Below, piece after piece: positions 17,730 through 27,125 of a DNA stretch of 64,000 nt. The notes beneath the pieces were generated by a model that ran no database searches, was not told the origin of the DNA, and saw only the letters and a list, made by a program, of their open reading frames with translations. How positions within the stretch are numbered: position 1 is the first letter of the stretch; each line of letters begins with the position of its first letter. The stretch spans positions 2,542,001 to 2,606,000 of the forward strand of contig NZ_CP112874.1 of NCBI RefSeq assembly GCF_029910235.1, given 5' to 3'. The position numbers and the translations under genes are program-made. This DNA comes from Pseudanabaena galeata CCNP1313 (lineage in GTDB: Bacteria; Cyanobacteriota; Cyanobacteriia; Pseudanabaenales; Pseudanabaenaceae).

Positions 17730-17960
17730 AAAAATGAAGGTTAGAATGGCTAAGCCATTCTAACCTTCATTTTTAAAAAGAAGAAATGGCAGCGCTTTGT
17801 ACTACTACTTCTTTAAATGCTAAGGACTTCGCAACAAAATTCTTTTATGACGAGGTGAAGCCACGTCATAAAAGAAGGGACTTACGAAAAAGAACGCAAA
17901 GTAAGGGCAATTCATGAATTGCCCTTACTTTGTAATGCATATTTCAAGTCATTTTTGCGT
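17730..17960. repeat. Three palindromes between two leftward genes
   Basis: Stem AAAATGAAGGTTAGAATGGC-TAA-mirror (17730-17774) directly upstream of the ABC gene; TTCTTTTATGACG...CGTCATAAAAGAA (17840-17876); and ACAAAGTAAGGGCAATTC / GAATTGCCCTTACTTTGT, imperfect at its first base (17896-17933). GGACTTACG on the left and TTGCGTAATTCCT near 17955-17967 look like decayed outer ends. The first or third stem may terminate the kinase transcript. Confidence 0.65.
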
Positions 17961-17978
17961 AATTCCTAAAAAACTGGT

Positions 17979-20453
17979 TCATAATTTTGCAAGTTCTTGA
18001 CAAGCAATTTGATATTGCTGCTCAATTTGGGCGAAGAGGTCGGGCAAGCCCACGGAATCTTCACGTTTGCCCTTTAGCTCAACTTCAAGACAGAGTTTTC
18101 CTAAAGCCTTAGCCCCCAAAATATTGCTACTTCCTTTCAGGGTGTGAGCGTTATAGCTCACCTCTTGCAGATCATTATTGGCGATCGCCTGTCGCAGGTT
18201 TTTTAATAGGACGGGTGCTTCTTCGATCGTGAATAAATTGATCATCCGCCCAATCAACTTAGGATTAATTTGTTGAAGATTTTTAATGGCGGCTGGATCG
18301 ATCACTGAAGAACTCATATCCTTAGCAACTGTATTGATTGCATCCGCCTCATTAATTTGCTCACCCACAGCCCATTTCTCGATTGTCCGTTGCAGTGAAT
18401 CCATCATGATTGGCTTGCTGATGTAATCATCCATCCCAGCGCGTAAGCACATTTCGCGATCGCCCTGCATCGCACTAGCAGTCATGGCAATAATCGTAGG
18501 ACGTTCATAACCCGTGTGGAGATCATGCCAATGATTAACCAGATGAGATGCGGTTTCTAATCCATCCATTTCTGGCATCTGCACATCTAGCAATAACAAA
18601 TCATAACGGTTTACCTGTAAAGCTTCTAATACTGCCAAGCCATTATCGACGACATCGGGCTGATAGCCCATCTTAATCAGCATCGCCATCGCCAGTTCTT
18701 GATTAATTAAATTATCTTCCGCAATCAAAATTTTTAATGGCACGCGATCGCCTAACCGACTACCAGTACTAATACTCTTATTCATCGCATCTTGCAGAGT
18801 ATAGCTTGGTCGTTCCTTAGCAATTTGGGTGGTGATGGTAAAGGAAAAAGTCGAACCTTGATTAGTCTTGCTTTCGACTTGAATTTTACCTCCCATAGTC
18901 TCTACTAAATTCTTACAGATCACTAGTCCTAGCCCAGTACCGCCATATTTACGGGCGGTCGTCGCCGTTGCTTGCGAAAAAGGCTGAAATAGTCGCTGTC
19001 TCTGTTCATCGGTAATGCCAATCCCCGTATCAGTTACCGAAAATAGTAATTGAAAGGGCTGATCGGGGTTAGGAACTTGATCAGAGGCTAAGCGCACCCC
19101 AATTCGTACTGAACCTGTATCTGTAAATTTGAGGGCATTAGAAACCAGATTCAATAGAATTTGTCGCAGTCTGGTCACGTCTCCTACGATAAAGGGAGGG
19201 ACATAGGTATGCATACTAACTTCAAACTTCAGACTCTTTTCCTTGGCTTTCGATAACTGCACATCATAGATATCGCGTACCAAAGCTCTGACATCTAGGG
19301 CTACACTTTCTAATTCCAATTTGCCAGATTCAATTTTCGAGAAATCCAAAATATCATTGATTACTGAAAGTAGCATTTCCCCGCTGACTTGGATCGTCCG
19401 TACAAATTTATTCTGTTCGTTGTTGAGATCAGTCCCTGCTAGGAGTTGGGTCATACCGATCACCCCATTGATCGGTGTCCGAATTTCATGGCTCATCATC
19501 GCCAGAAAAGCAGCCTTAGTGCGAACTGCTTCTTCAGCCTCATCTTTGGCTTTACGCAGATCTTCCATTAATTGCATCTGTAGTAGATCTGCTTGTTTTT
19601 TGGCGGTGATATCACGAAAGCACCAAATCAAGCCAAAGAATTTATTTTGCTCAGAACTGACAGGGCTAGTGTAGTAATCAAATACGCGATCGCCATAAAT
19701 AATTTCACCATGTCTGACCACATCAGGATCATCGTAAGTAGTCTCTATCAAATTTATTAATACTTCAGGAAGATCGGATTTAATAAAAAATGTCCCCAGA
19801 GGCGATCCATTATGAAACTCAGGCTCCAGCCCATCACCCATAAATAAGTTATGGGGAATATTCCACATTTCGCAAAACCGACGGTTAAAACTAACAATGC
19901 GTCCTTGTTCATCAACGGCAAGAATTCCATCGATCACCGCCTCTTTTTGAGCATGGAGTAGGAGGTTAGTCCGTTGAAGATCCTTGAGCATCCCAACTCT
20001 GTCAAATACCGCGTGAGAGAGTTCTTGATTCTTTTGGGCTAGGTGTATTTGCAGATGCCGCAATGACAAATGTAAATGCACACGCGCAAATAGTTCAGCA
20101 AGCTGAGACAGTTTGACGACAATAAAATCTGAACCACCGCTTTCAAAAGCTTGAAGCTTTGCGGCGATATCATCATGGATGCTCGTAAAAATGATTGGAA
20201 TATTTTCGGTGATTGTGTCAGCCTTGAGAATGCGAGCCACTTCATAGCCACTTATTTGTGGCAAGAATATATTCAACAGGATCAAGTCTGGAGGATGGGA
20301 TTGCACATATAGCAACGCATCGCTGCTATCTCCAGCCGTTTTGACGATATAGCCATGTTTTTTTAGAGCCGATGCTAGCTCATGGCGGATATCTGGATCA
20401 TTGTCAACCACAAGTATCTTTGACTGAGAAACATCGATCGCATTTGCTTGCAC
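17979..20453 (-). CDS. Hybrid sensor histidine kinase (pseudo-REC, PAS, HisKA, HATPase, REC, Hpt)
   Basis: 824 residues, no transmembrane helix, so cytosolic. Order: N-terminal receiver-like domain (about 12-125); PAS domain (about 170-290, [18 protein letters not shown]); HisKA with [19 protein letters not shown], phospho-His near residue 317; HATPase with DTGIGI and [13 protein letters not shown]; a second receiver (about 575-700, [13 protein letters not shown], phospho-Asp intact); Hpt ([12 protein letters not shown]). In the first receiver the phospho-acceptor position is Asn (LILLNIFLP, residue 61), so it probably cannot be phosphorylated and may sense or dimerise instead. No output regulator is adjacent. 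Ligand unknown. Confidence 0.92.
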   Translation of the reverse strand: MQANAIDVSQSKILVVDNDPDIRHELASALKKHGYIVKTAGDSSDALLYVQSHPPDLILLNIFLPQISGYEVARILKADTITENIPIIFTSIHDDIAAKLQAFESGGSDFIVVKLSQLAELFARVHLHLSLRHLQIHLAQKNQELSHAVFDRVGMLKDLQRTNLLLHAQKEAVIDGILAVDEQGRIVSFNRRFCEMWNIPHNLFMGDGLEPEFHNGSPLGTFFIKSDLPEVLINLIETTYDDPDVVRHGEIIYGDRVFDYYTSPVSSEQNKFFGLIWCFRDITAKKQADLLQMQLMEDLRKAKDEAEEAVRTKAAFLAMMSHEIRTPINGVIGMTQLLAGTDLNNEQNKFVRTIQVSGEMLLSVINDILDFSKIESGKLELESVALDVRALVRDIYDVQLSKAKEKSLKFEVSMHTYVPPFIVGDVTRLRQILLNLVSNALKFTDTGSVRIGVRLASDQVPNPDQPFQLLFSVTDTGIGITDEQRQRLFQPFSQATATTARKYGGTGLGLVICKNLVETMGGKIQVESKTNQGSTFSFTITTQIAKERPSYTLQDAMNKSISTGSRLGDRVPLKILIAEDNLINQELAMAMLIKMGYQPDVVDNGLAVLEALQVNRYDLLLLDVQMPEMDGLETASHLVNHWHDLHTGYERPTIIAMTASAMQGDREMCLRAGMDDYISKPIMMDSLQRTIEKWAVGEQINEADAINTVAKDMSSSVIDPAAIKNLQQINPKLIGRMINLFTIEEAPVLLKNLRQAIANNDLQEVSYNAHTLKGSSNILGAKALGKLCLEVELKGKREDSVGLPDLFAQIEQQYQIACQELAKL

Positions 20454-20535
20454 GACTTGATCACCTTTTGATCATTTTAGTAGAAAGCTTACAGTGCTTT
20501 GTGCTGAAGTAAAACCTAGATTTTTATTAAAACTC

Positions 20536-20670
20536 ATGTTACGTGGAAGATTGTAAAGCCCTCACCCCTAGCCCCTCTCCCGCAGGAGAGGGGAACAAGA
20601 AAATATGGGTTTTGATCCCCTTCTCCTGCGGGAGAAGGGGTTGGGGGATGAGGGTTCCACGTAACGTCAT
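20536..20670. mobile_element. TIR-bounded palindromic repeat element (CCCTCACCCC family)
   Basis: ATGTTACGTGGAA at the left is mirrored by TTCCACGTAACGTCAT at the right. Inside are CCCTCACCCCTAGCCCCTCTCC and its mirrored partner. This is the intact intergenic version of the repeat found inside the nSTAND gene and uvrA. Confidence 0.8.
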
Positions 20671-20686
20671 TTAAAAGTCTTACTTT

Positions 20687-20868
20687 ATACCAGATCAAGA
20701 AAGTGTTGTCACACTTTCTTGATCTGGTATTACGGCTCTTTTATATAGCAATTTTCAAACAAGCGAGGTACAAAGGTTTGTTTCCCCGCCGAAGGCGGGG
20801 AAACAAACTAGACTAAACGCTACCTAAAGGCAAAGGCAAAAAGGCAACGCTCTGCGTCACCTTTTTTG
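20687..20868. repeat. Hairpins upstream of the sensor kinase and downstream of tldD
   Basis: ATACCAGATCAAGAAAGTGT-TGTC-mirror (20687-20730); GTTTGTTTCCCCGCC-GAA-mirror (20776-20808); and an imperfect AAAAAGGCAACGC-TCT-GCGTCACCTTTTTT (20835-20868) placed as the tldD terminator. Together with 20536-20670 these fill most of the 420-bp gap. Confidence 0.7.
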
Positions 20869-20873
20869 CGAGA

Positions 20874-22343
20874 TTAGCGTCCCCCGACGGTAATTGCATC
20901 AACCTTAATATGAGGTTGTCCAACCGTGACATAGACACTGCCACTGACAGAGCCACAGAAACCTGCGGCAAGTTCTAGATCGCGAGAACTCATCGAGATT
21001 TCTTGCATGATTTCTTTAGCATCCCCAATCAAAGTGGCTCCTTTGAGGGGTTTGGTAATTTTGCCATTTTCGATCAGGTAAGCCTCGTCAACAGCAAAGT
21101 TAAACTGACCAGTCGGCAAAACGCTACCGCCACCCATTTTTTTGCAATAAATGCCTTTATCTACAGAGGCAAAGAGATCGTCTAAGGAAAAATCACCTGC
21201 ATCAATATAGGTGTTTCGCATCCGACTTGCCGCCGCATAGGCGTAACTTTGGCGACGACCGCTACCTGTGCGCGGATGCCCAGTGCGTAACTCACCAGCG
21301 CGATCGCTGATAAAGTTTTTCAAAATTCCATTCTCAATCAAGAGGGTGCGCTGAGTGGGCATTCCTTCATCATCCATATCGATGGTTCCAAAAGCTTCTT
21401 CGGAGCGTCCTTCATCCCAAGCCGTGAGGTTTTCATGGGCAATTTTCTTACCTTTCATCTCAGCAAAAGGCGTTGTTTTGGCTTCGATGCCCGTCGTTTC
21501 TAGCAAATGTCCACAGGCTTCATGGAAAATCACGCCACCAAACTGATTTGCCATGATAATCGGATAGGAACCAGATTCCACATAATCAGCATAGAGCATT
21601 TGCCCTGCGGCTTCGACGATTTCATCGACGACAGGTTCATAGTTCCAATTGCGAAGGTAGCTGGGGTCGCTCGTACCACCAACTCGCTTACCAATAGATG
21701 AACGATTTGCACCATCCGCACAGAGTAAGTTAGAACCTATCGACTGAGTAAGGCGAATATCTCTGGCGAATGTACCATCACTAGCGGCTACTAAAACTTC
21801 TTGCCAATCACGGAAATACCCCGATCGCCTTGATTGGATATGTTTTCCTTTTTGGGCTAACAGTGCATTGGCTCCAAGCAGGATATCACCCATTTCTCGC
21901 ATGGGACTACATTGCGCGATCCATGATTCTTTCTCTTTTTTAGTGGCATAGTCACGGAATAGCTCTAAATGAATAGAAGGAATAATCGATTTTTGAGAAG
22001 GAAGCTGTAGTCCTAGGATGGACAGAGCGCGTTCGAGGGCTGATTTTAGTCCTAGAAAAGTCAAATCATTGGTGCTGACATAACAATCGGCTTTGCCCTT
22101 AAAAGCACGAATCCCTGCGCCTGTAGACAGTCTTGGCGAGATACTTGTAATCGTGTCATCTTCTGCAAGACAGCTAATGTAATTATTACGCTCTAAGAAA
22201 AACTCTACAAAATCCGCACCTGCGGCGCGTCCAAGTCCCAACAGAATCGCCAGTGGGGCTTCCCATGTTTCGTCAAAGCGATCGCTAACGGTTGCATATT
22301 GCAGATTTGCTAGCTCTTTTGTCTGAATCAGGTTACCGATCAT
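20874..22343 (-). CDS. tldD: TldD-type metalloprotease
   Basis: 489 residues, the usual TldD length. TldD works with PmbA/TldE as a heterodimeric protease that trims unfolded or modified peptides in the cytosol. The TldD metal motif HEACGHLLE (HExxxH) sits near residues 273-281, and the downstream [22 protein letters not shown] and [20 protein letters not shown] blocks, with a C-terminal [19 protein letters not shown], are typical. The partner gene pmbA is not in the window. ATG start. Convincing assignment. Confidence 0.94.
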   Translation of the reverse strand: MIGNLIQTKELANLQYATVSDRFDETWEAPLAILLGLGRAAGADFVEFFLERNNYISCLAEDDTITSISPRLSTGAGIRAFKGKADCYVSTNDLTFLGLKSALERALSILGLQLPSQKSIIPSIHLELFRDYATKKEKESWIAQCSPMREMGDILLGANALLAQKGKHIQSRRSGYFRDWQEVLVAASDGTFARDIRLTQSIGSNLLCADGANRSSIGKRVGGTSDPSYLRNWNYEPVVDEIVEAAGQMLYADYVESGSYPIIMANQFGGVIFHEACGHLLETTGIEAKTTPFAEMKGKKIAHENLTAWDEGRSEEAFGTIDMDDEGMPTQRTLLIENGILKNFISDRAGELRTGHPRTGSGRRQSYAYAAASRMRNTYIDAGDFSLDDLFASVDKGIYCKKMGGGSVLPTGQFNFAVDEAYLIENGKITKPLKGATLIGDAKEIMQEISMSSRDLELAAGFCGSVSGSVYVTVGQPHIKVDAITVGGR

Positions 22344-22445
22344 GATATTTAACAGTTAATTAATTATTTCTTCTGCAAGTGTAACAAATCAAGAAATGCT
22401 CTCAGTGAATGCTATCGCAAGGACAGAGATAATTAGGAAAAATCG

Positions 22446-22526
22446 AAACTCAAATTAATTAAGGCGGCGCTTTGCGCCACCTTAATTAATTTGAGTTTTA
22501 TATTCTCGGCAAAATTTACATTGCTC
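22446..22526. repeat. Palindrome with MITE-type right end
   Basis: AAACTCAAATTAATTAAGG...CCTTAATTAATTTGAGTTT with a GCGGCGC-type centre (one mismatch), then GGCAAAATTTACATTGCT, which matches the right end of the 15303-15418 element. Confidence 0.7.
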
Positions 22527-22536
22527 AAAAGTTAGC

Positions 22537-22628
22537 TATAGCAATCCTAAATGGTTTGTGGAAGGACACCCCGATGGGGTGTCCTTCCACAAACCAAAAA
22601 AATCCACAAATGATATAGGACTGCTATA
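22537..22628. mobile_element. MITE-like element, second family
   Basis: 92 bp bounded by TATAGCAATCCTAAATGGTTTGTGG and a mirrored, slightly diverged CCACAAATGATATAGGACTGCTATA, with an internal stem GTGGAAGGACACCCC/GGGGTGTCCTTCCAC. Confidence 0.8.
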
Positions 22629-22630
22629 TA

Positions 22631-22734
22631 CAGCAACTATCGATCTAACGAACCACAATAAAATTTTTGAAAGTGTTACAAAGCAACACTTTCAAAAATT
22701 TTATTGGTTTGGATTTGAGTATAAGGCGCTGTAA
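22631..22734 (-). mobile_element. Palindromic element, copy related to 42405-42512
   Basis: Stem AATAAAATTTTTGAAAGTGTT with mirror arm (22657-22705); flanks GTGGTTCGTTAGATCG and CAAATCCAAACC on the complementary strand match the 42.4-kb copy. With the neighbouring elements it fills most of the 869-bp gap 22344-23212, whose last 250 bp holds no gene that I can see, only presumably the promoter of the following kinase. Confidence 0.75.
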
Positions 22735-22838
22735 AAGTAACAGTTGCACATTTTTGCAACAGGAAGATTGCTACGGTAAAATTATGAAATTTTACTATAA
22801 ATATTAGCTGTCACAATTTTTTATTATGTTTTAAGGAC

Positions 22839-22955
22839 TACAAGCAATGTAAGTTTTGCTTAGGACATAAAACCCAAAAGATGAGTGGCGGCGCGAAGCG
22901 CCGCCACTCATCTTTTGGGTTTTGATTTGTCCTAGCTATCTCTTGCATTGCTATA
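22839..22955. mobile_element. MITE-like element, second clear copy of the TATAGCAATG family
   Basis: Left end (TA)CAAGCAATGTAAGTTTTGCT, right end CTATCTCTTGCATTGCTATA, internal stem GATGAGTGGCGGCGC/GCGCCGCCACTCATC. Compared with 15303-15418 the stem carries A-T in place of G-C with both arms changed together. Confidence 0.8.
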
Positions 22956-23212
22956 CATGCGATTGGAAAAATCATAGTTTAGAAGCTTTGCTATACTTAC
23001 CTTGAGACGATTATCATAAATCTTCATTAGTTCTTCCCGATTTTAAGTGGAACGCAGATGATCAATCTATGGCTACTGTTGAGTGATGGCAAGCACGGGG
23101 GCTTGTCCCTACCTAAACATTGGATGTCATTTCGTAGTGCTGTCTCACCTGCCAGTACTAGGTTTTACTATCACCATAATCTTTGTAAACTATGAACTAA
23201 CTGGAGTTATGA

Positions 23213-26200
23213 GTGAATGTCCCTCTAGATTTAGATCCTGACAGATGCGTATCATCAAAGGATGCGAAAATTAGTAGTTTAGTTAACCATTCAAGTATTG
23301 AAATGGATAAATTCAGATCAAGGATGCTGATTTGCTCAGAAATTTTGCAAAGTATGCGCCATTATGACAATCAGTGCGATAACGTAGAAAAAATTTTTCA
23401 AACAATCACCACAAAGTTACTAAATTTAGTTCAAGCTGTTCATGTTTCTATCTATAAGCTTGATAAATTTGCCGATCGCCATAGTGGAATAGGGATCAGT
23501 GGCAAGATTATTGCAGAGGCGATCGCACCACAATGTCAGCCTTGCTCGCAATTTCAGCTTGAGAATATTCTGAGAGAAGAATATCAGTGGGGACAAGATA
23601 TTACAGGACAAATCCTTGATCTTTATACTGCGGGGATGACTAGGTGTGAGCTTAACTTGGCGGAAGTATTTGTAGGTAAAGCTTATTTACTTGTGCCAAT
23701 CATATTGTCAGATCGAGAGCCAGAGCATCCATTATGGGGATTTCTGACAGTTCATCAATGTACGGCTAGGGATGGGGAGGCTTTTCAAAGCTCATGGGAT
23801 CAAGATGATGTGCTGATGCTCCAACAAATAGCCATACAGATCGAGATTATTTTACAACGAGAAAATCGTAGTACCCGTTTGCTAGAGCAGGTAAAAGACG
23901 CAGAGCAATCCTACGCGACCTTGTATCGGTGGATGGAGAATTATCGTTGTCTTGTGGAGCAGATCCCTAATGTATGTTATGTCTCACCCATCAAGAACAC
24001 TCCAGAGTTTGCCTATGTCAGTCCACAATTGCAAACACTTTTAGGTATCGATTCTTCTAAATGGAATGCAGGTTTTTTTAATAGTTGGGCTGAGTATGTG
24101 CATCCTGACGATCGCGATCGCGTGCATCAAGCAGTTCGACACACTATAGAGACTGGAGAACCTTTTTGCTGTGAATATCGAATGATTGCTAGTGATGGCA
24201 AAATTATATGGCTGCGTGATACTGCTCACCTTGGTTTGGCAACAGATGGGAAAACTAAAGTTTTACGGGGTTCCGCTTTTGATATTAGCGATCGCAAAGA
24301 GATTGAACAAGCTTTACGCAAAAGTGAAGCAAGTCTAGCTGAAGCTCAGCAAGTTGCTTCACTTGGTAGTTGGGAATGGAATATCTCAGATGATGAAATT
24401 ATTTGGTCAAGAGAACTGTTTAATATTTATAAGTACGACCCTGCGATACCAATCCCTAACTTTGAAGAACATCTGCAATTCTATACAATCTCATCTCAGG
24501 AAAAATTAAGACAAGCAGTTGATGAAATCATCAATACAGGAAAGTCTTATCATTTAGAGCTAGATTTACAACGACCTGAGGTTTCTGGTCAATACATTGA
24601 AGCGATTGGTCATGCAGAATATAATGATCAAGGGCAAGTAGTTAGGCTTTATGGAACTGCTCAAGACATTAGCGATCGCAAACTTGTAGAAGCCAAACTT
24701 CTTCAGAATGAAACTTTACTCAAGTTGACGATCTCCAATGTGCCACTGGGGATCGCCACTTTCGACTTGGAAGGTAAATTCTTGATGGTAAACCAAGGCT
24801 TCTGTCATACATTTGGATATAGCGAAGCAGAATTACTGAATATGACAGCAATTGAGCTTACTCATCCCAATTCTGTTGAAAAAACATTAAAGGCTCTAAA
24901 TCGTTTAATTGAGAATGAAGCCACTAGTGGTGAACTTGAGAAACAATATATTCATAAAAATGGTCATGCGATCAGTGTGATTAGTCGATTTGGAATAGTG
25001 CGAGATGAAAATGGCAAGCCAATTCAATTTGTAGCAGGGGTAGAAGATGTAACTGAGCGCAAGCAAACTGAAGCCAAATTAGCGGCAGCGCAAGTAGCTG
25101 AATTGTCGAACAAAGCAAAAAGTGAATTTCTCGCGGTCATGAGTCATGAACTGCGAACTCCAATGAATACAGTGATTGGGATGACCGAGATTTTAGGGAA
25201 CACTCTTCTAACGCGGCAACAGCAGCAATATGTCGCTACGATTCGTCAAGGTGGAGAGGTGCTACTATCAGTGATTAATAATATTCTCGATTTTTCACGA
25301 ATTGAGTCAGGATATTTAGAAATTGAAGAGAGTCCTTTTAAACTTCAACAATGTATTGAGGAAGTGCTAGAACTGATGTCATCGCGCACGGCCGAGAAGT
25401 TTCTAGAACTAGTCACATTTGTGAGTCTAGATGTTCCACAACTGTTGCTTGGAGACTATACACGCTTACGTCAAATCCTCGTTAATTTAGTGAGCAATGC
25501 TATTAAGTTTACCGAATCTGGGGAAGTTGTCATTACGGTAACTTCACGATTAATCGATTATCAGACCAACACCTATGAATTGCGGTTTGATGTGCGTGAC
25601 ACAGGAATTGGTCTTGCCCCTAAAGCGATCGCCAAACTTTTTAGAGCCTATAGTCAAGCTGACAAATCGATTGCACGGCAATATGGTGGGACTGGGTTGG
25701 GACTGGTTATTTGCAAACAACTCTGCGAACTAATGGGTGGTGAAATTGGGGTGAGCAGTAATGTTGGGGAAGGCTCAACTTTCAGTTTCTCTATCAAATC
25801 TCGCGCCATCGCCGAGGATACTGATACCACAAATTTGCTCTTGCCAGAACTGATAGGAAAAAGGGTTTTAAGCGTTAACACTAATTCGACACTTCAGCAA
25901 GCGATCGCTCTATATACTAAACCATGGGGGATGCGTGTACAGGCTGCTTACTCAGCTACCGAGGCACTTCAATCCCTGACAACATCAAGCTTTGATGTTG
26001 TTTTAATTGATCGAAAACTCAAAGAGTCTGATGGTTCTCAAATTGATGGTTTAGAACTCGCCAAAAATATTCAAGAGATTTTTCCTGAGTTAAATTTAAT
26101 TCTGTTAACTCCTGTAAATATCAACCTCAATGAAAATAACAATATCAAATTAGCTTGCTTTAGAGATTACATCACTAAGCCCATATCGGTATCAAAACTC

Positions 26201-27094
26201 TTTCAAGCTTTTTCCAATGTTTTTAGTCGCAAAGCCACAACATTTCCCCAATGCATAACTAATGTAGGTTCTCAATCCTTATATACAAGCGATGAGATTT
26301 TGAAGGACGAGAATTTTGCTAATTGCTATCCATTTAAAATTTTGGTTGTAGAAGATAATCCTGTCAATCACAAAATCCTACTGTTGATGTTAGAAAGTTT
26401 GGGCTACAGAGCAGATTCTGTGGATAATGGGCAGAAGGCTATTAATGCTGTCTCAAATCAAGCCTACGATCTCATTTTTATGGATATCCAAATGCCAATT
26501 ATGGATGGTTTGACTTCAAGCCAAAGTATCCGTCAGTTGGCAATTCAGCAACCTTGGATTATCGGGCTATCGGCAAATGCTTTCTCAGAATCTCGTGATT
26601 CGGCGCTGGGTGCTGGGATGAATGACTATCTGACTAAACCTCTAAAAACCACAAACTTAATAGCAGCTTTACAAAAAATTCCTCAACATCAAAATTTGGT
26701 TATTGATCATAGTCAGCCGCCTATTGACTTATCGATCCTCTCCAATCTAGAAGATTCCGTAGGATCACAGAATCTAGATGAGTTAATTACTGTTTATTTA
26801 GAACATTCGGCAAAAGAGATCGCCACCATGAAAGCTGCTTTTCAGACTAAAGACTTTGTGAAGATGGAAGCCCACAACCACGCCCTCAAAGGAGGAAGTG
26901 CTACCTTTGGAGCCACACAACTTCTTATTTCTTGCCAAGCCCTACAATCTATTTGCAAGATGTTAATCAAGTCGAATGCATATACTGAAGAAGATATCAG
27001 TAAAATTGCTATTCTTTTAGAGAATATAGAAGACCAATATAACTATGTATATCAAACTTTCCAAACTAGAGGCTTTAACCCACTAATGTTATGA
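23213..27094 (+). CDS. Large hybrid sensor histidine kinase (GAF, three PAS, HisKA, HATPase, two REC, Hpt)
   Basis: 1293 residues, cytosolic. GTG start preceded by CTGGAG. N-terminal GAF-like domain (about 35-225, with FADRHSGI and LWGFLTVHQC); three PAS/PAC units ending at the repeated DISDRK/DVTERK motifs (about 245-365, 370-495, 500-620); HisKA FLAVMSHELRTPMNTVIGM with phospho-His near 644; HATPase with DTGIGL and [13 protein letters not shown]; receiver 1 (about 885-1010), whose usual acidic pair is replaced by VNTNST though LIDRK keeps an Asp; receiver 2 (about 1040-1155, LIFMDIQMPIMDG, intact); Hpt (AHNHALKGGSATFG, near 1221). The GAF may bind a bilin, but no chromophore Cys context is convincing. 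The phosphorelay output gene is not adjacent. Confidence 0.92.
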   Translation: MNVPLDLDPDRCVSSKDAKISSLVNHSSIEMDKFRSRMLICSEILQSMRHYDNQCDNVEKIFQTITTKLLNLVQAVHVSIYKLDKFADRHSGIGISGKIIAEAIAPQCQPCSQFQLENILREEYQWGQDITGQILDLYTAGMTRCELNLAEVFVGKAYLLVPIILSDREPEHPLWGFLTVHQCTARDGEAFQSSWDQDDVLMLQQIAIQIEIILQRENRSTRLLEQVKDAEQSYATLYRWMENYRCLVEQIPNVCYVSPIKNTPEFAYVSPQLQTLLGIDSSKWNAGFFNSWAEYVHPDDRDRVHQAVRHTIETGEPFCCEYRMIASDGKIIWLRDTAHLGLATDGKTKVLRGSAFDISDRKEIEQALRKSEASLAEAQQVASLGSWEWNISDDEIIWSRELFNIYKYDPAIPIPNFEEHLQFYTISSQEKLRQAVDEIINTGKSYHLELDLQRPEVSGQYIEAIGHAEYNDQGQVVRLYGTAQDISDRKLVEAKLLQNETLLKLTISNVPLGIATFDLEGKFLMVNQGFCHTFGYSEAELLNMTAIELTHPNSVEKTLKALNRLIENEATSGELEKQYIHKNGHAISVISRFGIVRDENGKPIQFVAGVEDVTERKQTEAKLAAAQVAELSNKAKSEFLAVMSHELRTPMNTVIGMTEILGNTLLTRQQQQYVATIRQGGEVLLSVINNILDFSRIESGYLEIEESPFKLQQCIEEVLELMSSRTAEKFLELVTFVSLDVPQLLLGDYTRLRQILVNLVSNAIKFTESGEVVITVTSRLIDYQTNTYELRFDVRDTGIGLAPKAIAKLFRAYSQADKSIARQYGGTGLGLVICKQLCELMGGEIGVSSNVGEGSTFSFSIKSRAIAEDTDTTNLLLPELIGKRVLSVNTNSTLQQAIALYTKPWGMRVQAAYSATEALQSLTTSSFDVVLIDRKLKESDGSQIDGLELAKNIQEIFPELNLILLTPVNINLNENNNIKLACFRDYITKPISVSKLFQAFSNVFSRKATTFPQCITNVGSQSLYTSDEILKDENFANCYPFKILVVEDNPVNHKILLLMLESLGYRADSVDNGQKAINAVSNQAYDLIFMDIQMPIMDGLTSSQSIRQLAIQQPWIIGLSANAFSESRDSALGAGMNDYLTKPLKTTNLIAALQKIPQHQNLVIDHSQPPIDLSILSNLEDSVGSQNLDELITVYLEHSAKEIATMKAAFQTKDFVKMEAHNHALKGGSATFGATQLLISCQALQSICKMLIKSNAYTEEDISKIAILLENIEDQYNYVYQTFQTRGFNPLML

Positions 27095-27123
27095 AAAAGG
27101 CGGCCCAAAGGGCTGCCTTTTTT
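27094..27123 (+). terminator. Kinase terminator
   Basis: AAAAAGGCGGCCC-AAA-GGGCTGCCTTTTTT, one G-T pair, overlapping the stop codon region of the kinase and 3 bp from the convergent ABC gene end; probably bidirectional. Confidence 0.8.
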
Positions 27124-27125
27124 CT

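Noticed and set aside
23080-23110. Possible further repeat (GCAAGCACGGGGGCTTGTCC)
   Set aside because: A short imperfect match to the 15.24-kb stem only; too little to define an element.
22344-23212. tRNA or structured small RNA gene in the longest gap
   Set aside because: The strong stems there are explained by repeat elements; no cloverleaf or CCA-adjacent arrangement was found.
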